Source of the DNA: Collinsella sp.
GTDB lineage: Bacteria; Actinomycetota; Coriobacteriia; Coriobacteriales; Coriobacteriaceae
NCBI GenBank assembly: GCA_014871605.1
Contig: WGSQ01000016.1
Span: 1 to 19,491, forward strand
Direction: 5' to 3'
Length of the DNA stretch: 19,491 nt
How positions within the stretch are numbered: position 1 is the first letter of the stretch; each line of letters starts with the position of its first letter. The notes under the pieces were generated by a model, which made no database searches, had not been told where the DNA came from, and saw nothing but the letters and a program-made list of their open reading frames with translations. Positions 6,245 through 14,296 of the stretch are shown piece by piece. The position numbers and the translations under genes are program-made.

Positions 6245-8314
6245 CTATCGAACCGAAGAATCGCCCGAGGCCGAAGAGGTATCGGGCTCGTCATAAATCA
6301 CGCCGAGCACGTCGCGCACGACATGCATCGCGGTATCTGAGCCGCCGCCGCCCTGCTCCAGAACAGTAGCGATGACATACTTGGGATCATCGGCCGGTGC
6401 ATAGGCGCAGAACCACGCGTATTCGTCCTCGCCGCTTTTCTCGCCCGTGCCCGACTTGCCGTAAACCTGCGGCGTCAGGGTGCCAAAGTGCGCCGCCAGG
6501 GACGTCGATGCCGTGTAAATCACGTCGTGCATGCCGTTGCGAACTAGAGCCAAATCCGAATCGCTGTTGATCTTGGCCTCCAGGCGCTTCTTCTTGCCCT
6601 TGCCGTTGTACTTATAGGCATCGCCGTCGCCATCGCGCGACACGGCAGATAAAAACACGTGAGGCACGTACTGTTTACCGCCGTTGGCAAGACCCATATA
6701 GGCGCACGCCATCTGCAGGGGCGTCACCAGGATGTCGCCCTGGCCGATAGCAATGTTGGTCATATCGCCGGCATTCCACTTGCGGTCCTCGGCAGATGCG
6801 TCGGTGAAGTACGACTCTTTCCACTCGGCATCGGGAATACGGCCCGCGCCCTCACTCGGCAGATCGATACCGCAGGTCTTGCCTAGGCCCCAGCGACGAA
6901 AGACCTCCTGCAGGCCCTCGGAATGTTGCTCGTCATAAAAGAACGCCTTGCCCATGTCGTAGAAGACGGGGTCGCACGAGTTGGCGATACCCGACTGCAG
7001 CGTCATGGTGCCGTGGCCGGAATGCAGCCAGCAGTACTTGCCCCACGACTTGCCCAGACCCGTCCAATAGCCCGTGCAGTTGGTCGTCTGCCCCGACGTG
7101 TAGGTTCCATACTCAAGACCGGCCAGTGCCGAGAGCGGCTTGATGGTCGAGGCCGACATGTACTGTCCGCTAATGGCGCGGTTGAGCAGCGGGTGCGAAC
7201 CCTTGTCATCATTGAGCTCGGTCCACACGTCATTTGAGACGCCGCCGATAAAGACGGACGGATCGAACTTGGGCTCGCTCGCCATGCCCAGGATCTCGCC
7301 ATTGTTGGGATCGAGACACACCACAGCGCCGTTGCCGGCATTGCTGTAGCCAGTGGTCTTGGCAAGCTCGATAGCGCTCACCAGCGCCGTCTCGCAGGCC
7401 TGCTGGATCTTAAGGTCGAGCGTGAGCTTAATGTCGGAGCCGGCCTTCGCGGGCACGGCGCCGGCCTGACCGGTCACATTGCCCGAGGCATCGACCTTGA
7501 CGGTCTGCTCGCCACGAATACCCTGCAGCAGGTTTTCGTAGTAGCTCTCAACGCCCGCCTGGCCCACGATATCGCCCGACTGGTACGTAATCTTGCCAGC
7601 AGAAGCATCATCATCGCCAGAGGTTTTCTTATTCTGGGCCTCGAGCTGCTCGGAGGTAATGGTGCCGGTATAGCCCAAGATATGACATGCCGTCTCGCCA
7701 TATGGATACTGGCGCTCGGTACGCTCGGCAATCTTGACGCCCGGGAACTCGCCGGCATGCTCCTGAATATAGGCAACCGTGGAGCGACGGACGTCCGTCG
7801 CGATGGTATGCAGGCTCTGAGCGCCCTCTGTATTGTCCTGAATATTGCGAAGGACCGCCACGTAAGGCATTCCAAGCACGTTGGCAAGATGGCGAACCAG
7901 AACCTCATCCTCGGCAAGATCGCGGTAGGCCACGACAGCAAGTGAGGGACGGTTCTGGACAAGCGCCACGCCATTGCGGTCGAGGATGCGGCCGCGCACA
8001 GCGGGAGTGGTAACGGTGCGAGTCTGATTGCTATTAGCCTGCTTCTCGTAATAGTCCGACGAGACCATCTGCATGCCCCACAGCTTGACGGCAAGTGCCG
8101 CAAACATCGCGCCCACACCCGTGGTGAGGATGGAAAAGCGGCCCTTAAAGGCGGTCGCCGCGGTATTGCCCTCGCCCTCGGTGGCGCGCGGGGCCGTTCC
8201 ATGCTGTGTATCGTAGGTAAAACGGGAATCGCCACGACGCATGATGACCAGCGCGACCACGATGGCCACAACCAGCACGATACCGGCGATAATAACCGTC
8301 AACTGGGAAGACAT
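6245..8314 (-). CDS. mrdA: Penicillin-binding protein 2 (class B transpeptidase)
   Basis: PBP2 cross-links peptidoglycan outside the membrane and activates RodA. The 689-residue protein has the dimerisation region RGRILDRNGVALVQNRPSL (107-125) and the transpeptidase motifs: SxxK as S389-T-I-K392, SxD as S446-C-D448 and KSGT at 620-623. SxD and KSG are the forms usual in PBP2-type enzymes. The residues before the catalytic serine read YMSAS rather than the common PGS. Two hydrophobic segments precede the dimerisation domain (about 6-25 and 63-80), separated by a polar linker, whereas most class B PBPs have one. The ATG at 8314 has GGGGAGG upstream. It lies between mreD and rodA. The C-terminal tail after DEPDTSS is short and polar. 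Confidence 0.95.
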   Translation of the reverse strand: MSSQLTVIIAGIVLVVAIVVALVIMRRGDSRFTYDTQHGTAPRATEGEGNTAATAFKGRFSILTTGVGAMFAALAVKLWGMQMVSSDYYEKQANSNQTRTVTTPAVRGRILDRNGVALVQNRPSLAVVAYRDLAEDEVLVRHLANVLGMPYVAVLRNIQDNTEGAQSLHTIATDVRRSTVAYIQEHAGEFPGVKIAERTERQYPYGETACHILGYTGTITSEQLEAQNKKTSGDDDASAGKITYQSGDIVGQAGVESYYENLLQGIRGEQTVKVDASGNVTGQAGAVPAKAGSDIKLTLDLKIQQACETALVSAIELAKTTGYSNAGNGAVVCLDPNNGEILGMASEPKFDPSVFIGGVSNDVWTELNDDKGSHPLLNRAISGQYMSASTIKPLSALAGLEYGTYTSGQTTNCTGYWTGLGKSWGKYCWLHSGHGTMTLQSGIANSCDPVFYDMGKAFFYDEQHSEGLQEVFRRWGLGKTCGIDLPSEGAGRIPDAEWKESYFTDASAEDRKWNAGDMTNIAIGQGDILVTPLQMACAYMGLANGGKQYVPHVFLSAVSRDGDGDAYKYNGKGKKKRLEAKINSDSDLALVRNGMHDVIYTASTSLAAHFGTLTPQVYGKSGTGEKSGEDEYAWFCAYAPADDPKYVIATVLEQGGGGSDTAMHVVRDVLGVIYDEPDTSSASGDSSVR

Positions 8315-8327
8315 CTACGGGCCTCCC

Positions 8328-8894
8328 CTATTTGAGCTTGCGGGTCTTGGGCTTAAAGCGCATACCCGTCTGGCGTCCGCCACGTGCGGAGAATCCATAG
8401 CCGGACTGCGGCACGACGCCGGACATCAAAAACGGAATGGCAACCAGACCCGTCAGGATCGAGGACGGCAGCGCATGGCCGAAGATCGCCACAACAAAGC
8501 TCGTCTCCAAACCCATAAACAGCAAGATGACGCTGTAGATCACATTAATGACGAGCGCGAAGGCGCCCACAGTGATGCCGCGCGCACTCGGGGCACCGCC
8601 CGTCTGACCGACGGCGCTGTGCACCAGGGCAAAAGAACCCACGGTCAGCAGGAGCGACATAACGCCCACCGGCACGGCAGCGGACAGGTCATAAAACAAG
8701 CCGCTGCAAAAACCGCACACGACGGCACGGGTCGGGTCGCCCGAGAACACGCTTAGGCACACCAGGATAATCATAAAGTTGACGCGACCGCCCGCAATGG
8801 AGATCTGCGGTGCCAGGCCTGCCTGCAGCAGCACGCACACGATGGCGGCGATCACAAACGTGCGGGAGCTCATCCCCTGCTCGTGTAGATCCAT
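8328..8894 (-). CDS. mreD: Rod shape-determining membrane protein MreD
   Basis: MreD is a small integral membrane protein of the elongasome that connects MreC, MreB and the wall synthases. The product, 188 residues from the chosen start, is largely hydrophobic with five to six predicted membrane helices, and ends in a short basic tail (RFKPKTRKLK). Recognisable family features are ISIAGGRVNFMIILVCLSVF and CGFCSGLFYDLSAAVPVG. Two in-frame ATGs lie six bases apart. The SD AGGGGGG ends only 1-2 bases before the first (8900) but about 7 before the second (8894), so 8894 is preferred. It sits between mreC and mrdA, the canonical order. Sequence conservation of MreD is low in general, so position is a main support. 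Confidence 0.92.
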   Translation of the reverse strand: MDLHEQGMSSRTFVIAAIVCVLLQAGLAPQISIAGGRVNFMIILVCLSVFSGDPTRAVVCGFCSGLFYDLSAAVPVGVMSLLLTVGSFALVHSAVGQTGGAPSARGITVGAFALVINVIYSVILLFMGLETSFVVAIFGHALPSSILTGLVAIPFLMSGVVPQSGYGFSARGGRQTGMRFKPKTRKLK

Positions 8895-8905
8895 GGACAT
8901 GCCCC

Positions 8906-9904
8906 CTATTCGTTCGAGCCAGAATCGGTCATCTCGGACGTGTCGGAACTGTCATCCGAGCTCTCGTCCTTCGTCTTGGTTGCAGCATCGCGCGACGTTC
9001 CCTGCGGCGTGCTGTTGGCCGTGCTCACGTCCTCATCCGAGGCCGACTGTTCATCGGTCAGCGAGGTAATGACCAGCACTTCCTCGTTGTTCTCGGCCGT
9101 GGTCTGAGCGCGCACCACAATGGTGTAGTACACGTCGTTTGCCGATTTCTCAACCGACGAGACGGTGCCGAGCGGTAGACCCTTGGGGAACACACCGCCA
9201 ATGCCCGAGGTCACGATGATGTCGCCAACCTTAACGTCGGAGTCGACGCTCACGTACTCAAGACGCAGCGTGCCGTCAGCCTGACCCTGCAGCATGCCCT
9301 GGGCGCGCGTGTCCTGTACCATGGCGGACACACCCGAGTTCTCGTCGCCAATCAGGCGCACGGTGGACGTCTTGGCCGAGACTTCGATGATCTGGCCGAT
9401 AACACCGGCCGAACTCGTCACAGGCATGTTGATGGTAAGGCCGTCGGCAGAGCCCTTGTCGAGGGTTACGGGCGAGGTCCAGGCATCGCCGGAGGCACCA
9501 ACGATACGAGCTGCGGTCGATTTGAGGTTGTAGGTCGACTGCAGGCCGACCAGCCCCTCCAGACGCTCGGCGGTCTTTTGAGCCTCGGAGAGCTCAGCAA
9601 CCTTAGAGGTCAGTTCCTCGTTTTGCTTCTTAAGCTCGTCAAGCGTGTCCTGCGACGCCGTAAGGTTAGAGAACACGTTGCCGATCGCATTGAAGGGAGC
9701 CGCCACGGCCGAGCCCACAAAGCGCACCGGCGAGGTAATCGTCGTTACGCCCGAACGCACGGCATGAATCGGCCCGGCCTCACCCTCACGAATATAAAAC
9801 GTGAGTAGCAACACCGAAATCAGGCTGAAAACAATCAACGGGCGCATACCCGTTGATTGTCGCTTGGTATTCAGATTTGTGGAGAAACCCGAAGATCGTG
9901 CCAA
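8906..9904 (-). CDS. mreC: Rod shape-determining protein MreC
   Basis: MreC is a bitopic scaffold that regulates PBP2-RodA. The 332-residue product has a basic cytoplasmic N-terminus, one membrane helix (about 22-38), a coiled coil (about 84-119, LDELKKQNEELTSKVAEL) and the beta-rich MreC domain (about 125-285, with ARIVGASGDAW, GVIGQIIEVS, VRLIGDENSGVSAMV, GDIIVTSGIGGVFPKGLPLG). The last 45 or so residues are Ser, Asp and Glu rich and probably unstructured outside the membrane. The start is TTG at 9904, with GGTGG seven bases upstream; the next ATG (codon 20) would remove the cytoplasmic segment and has no SD. It is 21 bases downstream of mreB. Confidence 0.95.
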   Translation of the reverse strand: MARSSGFSTNLNTKRQSTGMRPLIVFSLISVLLLTFYIREGEAGPIHAVRSGVTTITSPVRFVGSAVAAPFNAIGNVFSNLTASQDTLDELKKQNEELTSKVAELSEAQKTAERLEGLVGLQSTYNLKSTAARIVGASGDAWTSPVTLDKGSADGLTINMPVTSSAGVIGQIIEVSAKTSTVRLIGDENSGVSAMVQDTRAQGMLQGQADGTLRLEYVSVDSDVKVGDIIVTSGIGGVFPKGLPLGTVSSVEKSANDVYYTIVVRAQTTAENNEEVLVITSLTDEQSASDEDVSTANSTPQGTSRDAATKTKDESSDDSSDTSEMTDSGSNE

Positions 9905-9925
9905 ATGGAATCCACCTTTTGGAAA

Positions 9926-10969
9926 TTAAGCATTGGTCTGGACGAAGCCGCCATCAAACGCATTGGCCTCGAGCACGCGGGCACAGCCGTTAACGACGTT
10001 ATCGAGCGCCGTGGGGCTGACGTTGACCGAAACGCCGGTCTCATCACGCAGGCGCACGTCGAGACCGCGCAGCAGCGCGCCGCCACCGGTCAGCAATATG
10101 CCATAGTACATAAGGTCAGAGGCAAGATCGGGCGGCGTGGCATCGAGTGCGTCCTTGACGGCCTTGGCCATCTCGTCGAGCGGCTTGTTGAGTGCGCGAC
10201 GAATCTCCTCGCTCTCGATGCGCACGGTCTTGGGCAGACCGGTGATCACGTCGCGGCCGTTGACCTCGACGTCGAGCTCGTCCTTGAGTGGCACAGCGGA
10301 GCCGACCTTGATCTTGATGTCCTCTGCCGTACGCTCGCCGATGGCCAGGTTGTAGGCATCGCGAACGTGCGTGAGGATGGCCTGATCGAACTCGTCGCCG
10401 GCAATACGGATGGACTGCGAGACGACGATGCCGCCCATAGCGATAACGGCAACCTCGGTGGTACCGCCGCCGATGTCGATGACCATGGAGCCGGTGGGTT
10501 CCTCGACGGGCAGGTCGGCGCCGATGGCGGCAGCCATAGGCTCTTCGATCAAATAGGCCTGGCGAGCACCGGCCTGGATCGTGGCCTCAAAAACAGCACG
10601 CTTCTCGACCGACGTGACACCGGAAGGAACGCAGACGACAACACGCGGACGCGGGGTCCACGGATAGCGCTTCTCAGACGCCTTGTCGATAAAGTAGCGA
10701 AGCATGGCCTCGGTAACATCGAAGTCGGCGATGACGCCGTCCTTCAGGGGACGAACGGCCACGATGTTGCCGGGCGTACGGCCGAGCATGCGCTTTGCCT
10801 CGATACCGACCGCCAGGATGCGCTCGTCGTTCTTGTCGATGGCGACAACAGAGGGCTCGCGAATGACGATGCCCTTGCCGCGCACGGAGACAAGCGTATT
10901 TGCGGTGCCGAGGTCGATCGCAAGATCGCCCGCATAGCTACCGAAGAACATATCCATCAAAGAAAACAA
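9926..10969 (-). CDS. mreB: Rod shape-determining actin homologue MreB
   Basis: MreB forms membrane-bound filaments that position the elongasome. The 347-residue protein has the actin-fold motifs DLAIDLGTANTLV (phosphate 1, about 15-27), VVVCVPSGVTSVEKRAV, LIEEPMAAAIGADLPV, VIDIGGGTTEVAVIAMGG (phosphate 2), GERTAEDIKI and the adenosine motif LLTGGGALLRGLD. The N-terminus MFSLMDMFFGSYAGD could act as an amphipathic membrane-binding segment. The start chosen is TTG at 10969 with AGGAG five bases upstream. An ATG four codons later has its SD too far away. It heads the operon mreB-mreC-mreD-mrdA-rodA. No strong promoter is evident in the 115-base gap upstream. Presence of mre genes implies rod or elongated cells. 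Confidence 0.97.
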   Translation of the reverse strand: MFSLMDMFFGSYAGDLAIDLGTANTLVSVRGKGIVIREPSVVAIDKNDERILAVGIEAKRMLGRTPGNIVAVRPLKDGVIADFDVTEAMLRYFIDKASEKRYPWTPRPRVVVCVPSGVTSVEKRAVFEATIQAGARQAYLIEEPMAAAIGADLPVEEPTGSMVIDIGGGTTEVAVIAMGGIVVSQSIRIAGDEFDQAILTHVRDAYNLAIGERTAEDIKIKVGSAVPLKDELDVEVNGRDVITGLPKTVRIESEEIRRALNKPLDEMAKAVKDALDATPPDLASDLMYYGILLTGGGALLRGLDVRLRDETGVSVNVSPTALDNVVNGCARVLEANAFDGGFVQTNA

Positions 10970-11029
10970 CGCAACTCCTGATGTGTTGGATGATTGCTGG
11001 AAAACTACTAGCTCATGATACTAGCGCAA

Positions 11030-11062
11030 GCCCGGCACCTCACTTGCGGTGAAGCACCGGGC
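11030..11062 (-). terminator. GC-rich hairpin downstream of the TPR gene
   Basis: On the minus strand GCCCGGTGCTTCAC pairs with GTGAGGTGCCGGGC (14 pairs including G-T pairs) around the loop CGCAA, 22 bases after the TPR gene stop. No proper T-tract follows (only TTGCGCT). It is therefore a weak or non-canonical terminator, a 3' end stabiliser, or part of the mreB leader. The rest of the 10970-11084 gap shows only a poor promoter candidate for mreB (TTGCGC, 16 bases, TAGTTT). Confidence 0.5.
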
Positions 11063-11084
11063 AAAGCTAAATCCCATAAGGTCA

Positions 11085-12389
11085 CTACTGGTTGTCAGCA
11101 GCCGAGAAATCCATATCGAGCGAGGAAACGGCCCAGCCGATATGGTTGTCGGAGCGCACGAATTTGACGGTGTACTCCTGCTCGCCGCCCTTGGACAGCG
11201 ATGCCTTCACCTTAGCGGTCGTCTCGGTCATGGACTGATCCATGCCCTCGACGGACACGGTGGCACCCTGCGGAATCGAGGAGATGATCATCGACTTAGC
11301 GTCCTCGGACAGGCTCGAGGCCAGGCAAGACTCGGCCTTTGCGGTGTCACCGTCGCCGGCAGCCTGGAACAGATCGGAAACGACAGACTCCTGGGACGGG
11401 AAACCGAAGCCGCGCGTGTAGGCAAAGCCCAGACCGCCCGCGGCGATCAAAATGAGCAGAAGCAGCACGATGAGGACTTTGAGACCCGTGTGGCGATGGC
11501 GACGACGGACCTTGGCCTGCTTACGATCCTGACGGTCCTGCTGGACCATCTCGGACTCGGACAGCGTAAAGAAGCCGGTGTCCGAGGGATCGGGCATAAA
11601 CTGACCGGTCGCGCCCGTAGGATCGAGCGGATCGACGGCAGGAGCGTCCATCGCGGGCGCCGGAGCCGTGGCCATAGCCGTCTGGGCAGACAGCGCGGCA
11701 AGCGAATCGTGCACGCGGGCAAGCTCATCGGCCTGCTCGGAAGTGAGCTGGTAGATGCCATCGGCAGTAGCGGCGTTAAAGGCGTCGAGTGCGTCGGAGG
11801 GACGGCCGGCGGCAGAAAGCGCCTGACCCATGCCGGCATTGAGCGCACGCGTGTCGTCGCGGGGGCCGGCAAAGTCGATAGCCGTGCGGTAGGTCTCCAC
11901 GGCATCCGCCGGACGGCCGAGCTTAATGAAGCAACGACCGAGCTCGCCGAGTGCGGCGGCAGGAGCCGGATTGGCGCCGTCGATGGCAGCCTGACGGAAG
12001 GCAGTACCCGCGTTGGCATAATCGCCCGACTGGAACAGCGCATTGCCCAGGCCCAGATAGGCCTTGAACGGCGTGGCATAGGAAGCATCCTGCGTAGCAG
12101 CAGAGAACGCCTGGGCGGCCGTCGTGTAGTCGCCCACGGCGGCGAGCGCCTTGCCGCGGTTGGTGAGCAGCGCGCCGCGCTTGCCGTAGGTGCCGTCGTT
12201 GAGGGCAGCGGCGTAGGCCTCGGCGGCCTCGGCATACATGCCCAGGTGCATCAAGGCGTTGCCACGAAGGTGATCGGCCTCGCCCATAATCTCATCGGGA
12301 GTCTTTGCCGCCCCAAGCATCTGGGCTGCAGCGGAAAAATCACCCGCGCGGTAAGCGGCGCGGCCCTGTTGGATCAGCTGGCTATTCAA
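11085..12389 (-). CDS. TPR-repeat membrane protein of unknown function
   Basis: The 434-residue product has an N-terminal array of tetratricopeptide-like helical repeats (about 1-205, for example RAAYRAGDFSAAAQML, MYAEAAEAYAAAL, GNALFQSGDYANAGTAF, GRCFIKLGRPADAVETYRTA). A Pro/Ala/Asp-rich linker (about 236-270) and a charged Gln/Arg/Lys stretch (281-300, QDRQDRKQAKVRRRHRH) follow. One membrane helix (about 304-324) leads to a C-terminal domain of about 105 residues. The basic stretch before the helix suggests that the TPRs are cytoplasmic and the C-terminal domain extracellular. The C-terminal domain has the look of DUF4878/NTF2-like modules (QESVVSDLFQAAGDGD...), an inference. Start is TTG at 12389 with AAGGGG upstream overlapping the cyclophilin stop; the genes are 11 bases apart and co-transcribed. 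Function is unknown; TPRs suggest protein binding. Confidence 0.8.
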   Translation of the reverse strand: MNSQLIQQGRAAYRAGDFSAAAQMLGAAKTPDEIMGEADHLRGNALMHLGMYAEAAEAYAAALNDGTYGKRGALLTNRGKALAAVGDYTTAAQAFSAATQDASYATPFKAYLGLGNALFQSGDYANAGTAFRQAAIDGANPAPAAALGELGRCFIKLGRPADAVETYRTAIDFAGPRDDTRALNAGMGQALSAAGRPSDALDAFNAATADGIYQLTSEQADELARVHDSLAALSAQTAMATAPAPAMDAPAVDPLDPTGATGQFMPDPSDTGFFTLSESEMVQQDRQDRKQAKVRRRHRHTGLKVLIVLLLLILIAAGGLGFAYTRGFGFPSQESVVSDLFQAAGDGDTAKAESCLASSLSEDAKSMIISSIPQGATVSVEGMDQSMTETTAKVKASLSKGGEQEYTVKFVRSDNHIGWAVSSLDMDFSAADNQ

Positions 12390-12400
12390 GGAAGTCCCCT

Positions 12401-12943
12401 TTACTCGTGAACGATCTCGACATGGACGATCTCGTCGCCGGCACGCAGCTGCGAAATCACATCGAGACCCTCGACCGTGGTACCAAAGACGGTGTAACCG
12501 GAATCGAGGTTATGCTGGGCGCCCAGGCAGAAGTAGAACTGCGAACCCGCGGAATCGGGGTCCATGGAGCGTGCCATGGCAAGGGCGCCATCGACATGGC
12601 TGTTGCGCGGATTGGTGGCAAACTCGCCCTTGATGCAGTAGCCGGGGCCACCGGTACCGGGCATGCCGTCGGGGCCCTCAAGACCGGCAGCGACATCGGC
12701 GCCGGACATATCGCGGGTATTGGGGTCGCCGCCCTGAATGACGAAGCCGGGAACATAGCGATGGAACTTAAGGCCATCGTAGAAACCCATCGTGGAAAGC
12801 TCGCAGAAGTTCGCGACATGAATGGGAGCGCCCTCGCCGTCAAACTTGACCTTGATGGTACCCTTCGACGTCTCGATTACGGCGCACTCGTCGCCGGCAA
12901 GCTGATACTCAGGCGTGTAGAGCTCTTTCTTAAAACCAAACAT
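12401..12943 (-). CDS. Cyclophilin-type peptidyl-prolyl cis-trans isomerase
   Basis: Cyclophilins interconvert cis and trans X-Pro bonds. The 180-residue protein carries the cyclophilin core: NFCELSTMGFYDGLKFHRYVPGFVIQGGDP (parts spanning about 45-74), with R62, F67 and Q70 matching the catalytic Arg, Phe and Gln of human CypA, followed by GSQFYFCLG (133-141) and LDSGYTVFG. The CypA tryptophan is replaced by Asn 145 and the His by Tyr 150, so cyclosporin binding is expected to be weak. The segment GPDGMPGTGGPGYCIKGEF (about 90-108) carries the glycine-rich loop seen in bacterial single-domain forms. No signal peptide or membrane segment is present, so it is cytoplasmic. ATG at 12943 follows AGGAAGG. 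It is first in a two-gene unit with the TPR protein, driven by the promoter at 12983-13012. Confidence 0.95.
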   Translation of the reverse strand: MFGFKKELYTPEYQLAGDECAVIETSKGTIKVKFDGEGAPIHVANFCELSTMGFYDGLKFHRYVPGFVIQGGDPNTRDMSGADVAAGLEGPDGMPGTGGPGYCIKGEFATNPRNSHVDGALAMARSMDPDSAGSQFYFCLGAQHNLDSGYTVFGTTVEGLDVISQLRAGDEIVHVEIVHE

Positions 12944-12982
12944 CTGGTTCCTTCCTCGTGCGTTTAAAGCATATTTGTACGA

Positions 12983-13012
12983 ATTGTAGCAATAAGCACA
13001 GGCTTACATCAA
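12983..13012 (-). promoter_or_regulatory. Promoter of the cyclophilin-TPR unit (extended -10)
   Basis: Minus-strand boxes are TTGATG (-35, 13007-13012) and TACAAT (-10, 12983-12988) with an 18-base spacer. A TG one base before the -10 (TGCTACAAT) makes an extended -10 element. The start point should be near 12976, leaving a leader of about 33 bases that includes the SD AGGAAGG. The rest of the 12944-13050 gap shows nothing else notable, and no T-tract terminator for the zinc-ribbon gene. Confidence 0.75.
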
Positions 13013-13050
13013 TTGCGCACGTAGGTTATGCCGACTATGGCGAACTAATT

Positions 13051-14193
13051 TTAGGAACGCTGCTGCGGCTTCCAGGAGCCCACGTTGGCGTCGTACTGAT
13101 TAAGCGCGCTGTTGCCGCCCTGCGCGATGGGCGCCAGGATCTCGCTTTGGTGAGAACTCATCGACTCGCCATCGGGAATGGCCAGCGAGATGTCCCAACT
13201 CTGGCAGATCACGTCGACGCGCTCATACATCCACTCGGCAAGCTGCTTTAAGTGGGCAATGTCGTCCGCATAGACCGTATCGTCCTGGTACTTAAGGTTG
13301 CTGAGCTCATCTTGCGTCTTTTTAATCTGGTCGCGCAGGGCGTAAGCACTCTGCGACAGCTCCTGACGGGTGGACAGCGGCGTTCGGAGATAACCGTTGT
13401 TAAAGGAATCGATGACCTCGCCGATCTGGTCCTCGTCACCGTAGGACACGATGGTCTGATACAGACCGTCGAGTCTGGTATAGAGCTGGTCATCGGTGAG
13501 CACGGTTTCTTCCTGGACCACCTCGGCAGAATCGTCCTGCTTGGTATCGTCCTCAGTCGCCTCGCCCTTTTGGCGCGTGGGGAAGGTGGTCTGTGCAGCT
13601 TGGCCAAACTGGTCGTAGAAGCCAGGCATGACACCCATGGGATCGGTCGTCACGAACCAATAGGCACCGCCGCAAACGACGGCAAGGACCGCGATGACGA
13701 TAAGCGGCTTGGGGATATGACGCTTGTGCTTGTGATAGGCGTCCTCGTCGGGATGCACCTTGCGCTTGGTTTTTTGAGCATCGTCATGCAGGGAAACCGG
13801 CGTGGGAATATCGACCTTGGGGATACCGAAATCCTTATCGAAAGCCGGCAGCACGCAGGTCTCGTTGGGATCGGCGGCGTCCGAAAGAACCGCAGCAGCC
13901 GAGGCCGGCGCATGAGGCACCTCGGTATCGATCTGCTCTTGCGTTAGGCGCGGAAAGCCCGCCGTGCGGCCCGCTGCTAGGTCGGATGCGGCCGCGTCCT
14001 TGGAGAGGATGCCCGGAGCGGGGCGTCCGCATTTGGGGCACGTACGATCATGCGGAGAAAGACGGGCACCGCAGCCCTCACAGAACACGAACTCGGTGTG
14101 CTCGGGACCATCGCCCGGACCCACATAGGCGTTGCAGTAGGGGCAGAACGAGGCGCCGTCCTCGATAGTCTTAAGGCAATGCGGGCAGATCAC
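13051..14193 (-). CDS. Membrane-anchored double zinc-ribbon protein of unknown function
   Basis: From GTG at 14193 the protein has 380 residues. Two zinc ribbons lie at the N-terminus, with Cys at about 3, 6, 17, 20 (CPHC...CPYC) and 38, 41, 52, 55 (CEGC...CPKC). A Pro/Ala/Asp-rich linker of about 100 residues leads to a basic stretch (HKHKRH) and one membrane helix (about 161-181). The remaining 200 residues have an acidic linker and a predominantly helical region with Gln/Lys/Asp-rich helices, presumably outside the cell. GTG is preferred because AGAGG lies five bases upstream and the product then begins MICPHC, as zinc-ribbon proteins commonly do. A TTG ten codons earlier has no SD. The topology is like that of the neighbouring TPR protein. 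No function is recognised. Overlap with a known family beyond the ribbons is not seen. Confidence 0.78.
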   Translation of the reverse strand: MICPHCLKTIEDGASFCPYCNAYVGPGDGPEHTEFVFCEGCGARLSPHDRTCPKCGRPAPGILSKDAAASDLAAGRTAGFPRLTQEQIDTEVPHAPASAAAVLSDAADPNETCVLPAFDKDFGIPKVDIPTPVSLHDDAQKTKRKVHPDEDAYHKHKRHIPKPLIVIAVLAVVCGGAYWFVTTDPMGVMPGFYDQFGQAAQTTFPTRQKGEATEDDTKQDDSAEVVQEETVLTDDQLYTRLDGLYQTIVSYGDEDQIGEVIDSFNNGYLRTPLSTRQELSQSAYALRDQIKKTQDELSNLKYQDDTVYADDIAHLKQLAEWMYERVDVICQSWDISLAIPDGESMSSHQSEILAPIAQGGNSALNQYDANVGSWKPQQRS

Positions 14194-14233
14194 GGCATCC
14201 TCTTTTCGAAGCAATTCAAACAATCGAGGTTAG

Positions 14234-14242
14234 AGCATAACA
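14234..14242 (-). promoter_or_regulatory. Possible extended -10 promoter for the zinc-ribbon gene
   Basis: On the minus strand TGTTATGCT provides TATGCT as -10 with a TG one base upstream. The -35 is poor (TTGCTC at 20 bases). Transcription would begin near 14227, about 34 bases before the GTG start. The ATPase gene upstream ends at 14297 with no clear terminator in between, so read-through from it is an alternative. Confidence 0.4.
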
Positions 14243-14296
14243 TCGCCACGGCCCCACAGGAGCAAGGCACCAATTCAACATCGCCAGGGCGCGTAG

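Noticed and set aside
9857..10981. A 374-codon plus-strand frame opposite mreB
   Set aside because: mreB is beyond doubt on the minus strand; the antisense frame shows no motif.
11049..12410. A 453-codon plus-strand frame over the TPR gene
   Set aside because: The TPR gene is supported by SD, promoter and repeats on the other strand. The plus frame is Gly/Arg/His-rich and lacks family resemblance.
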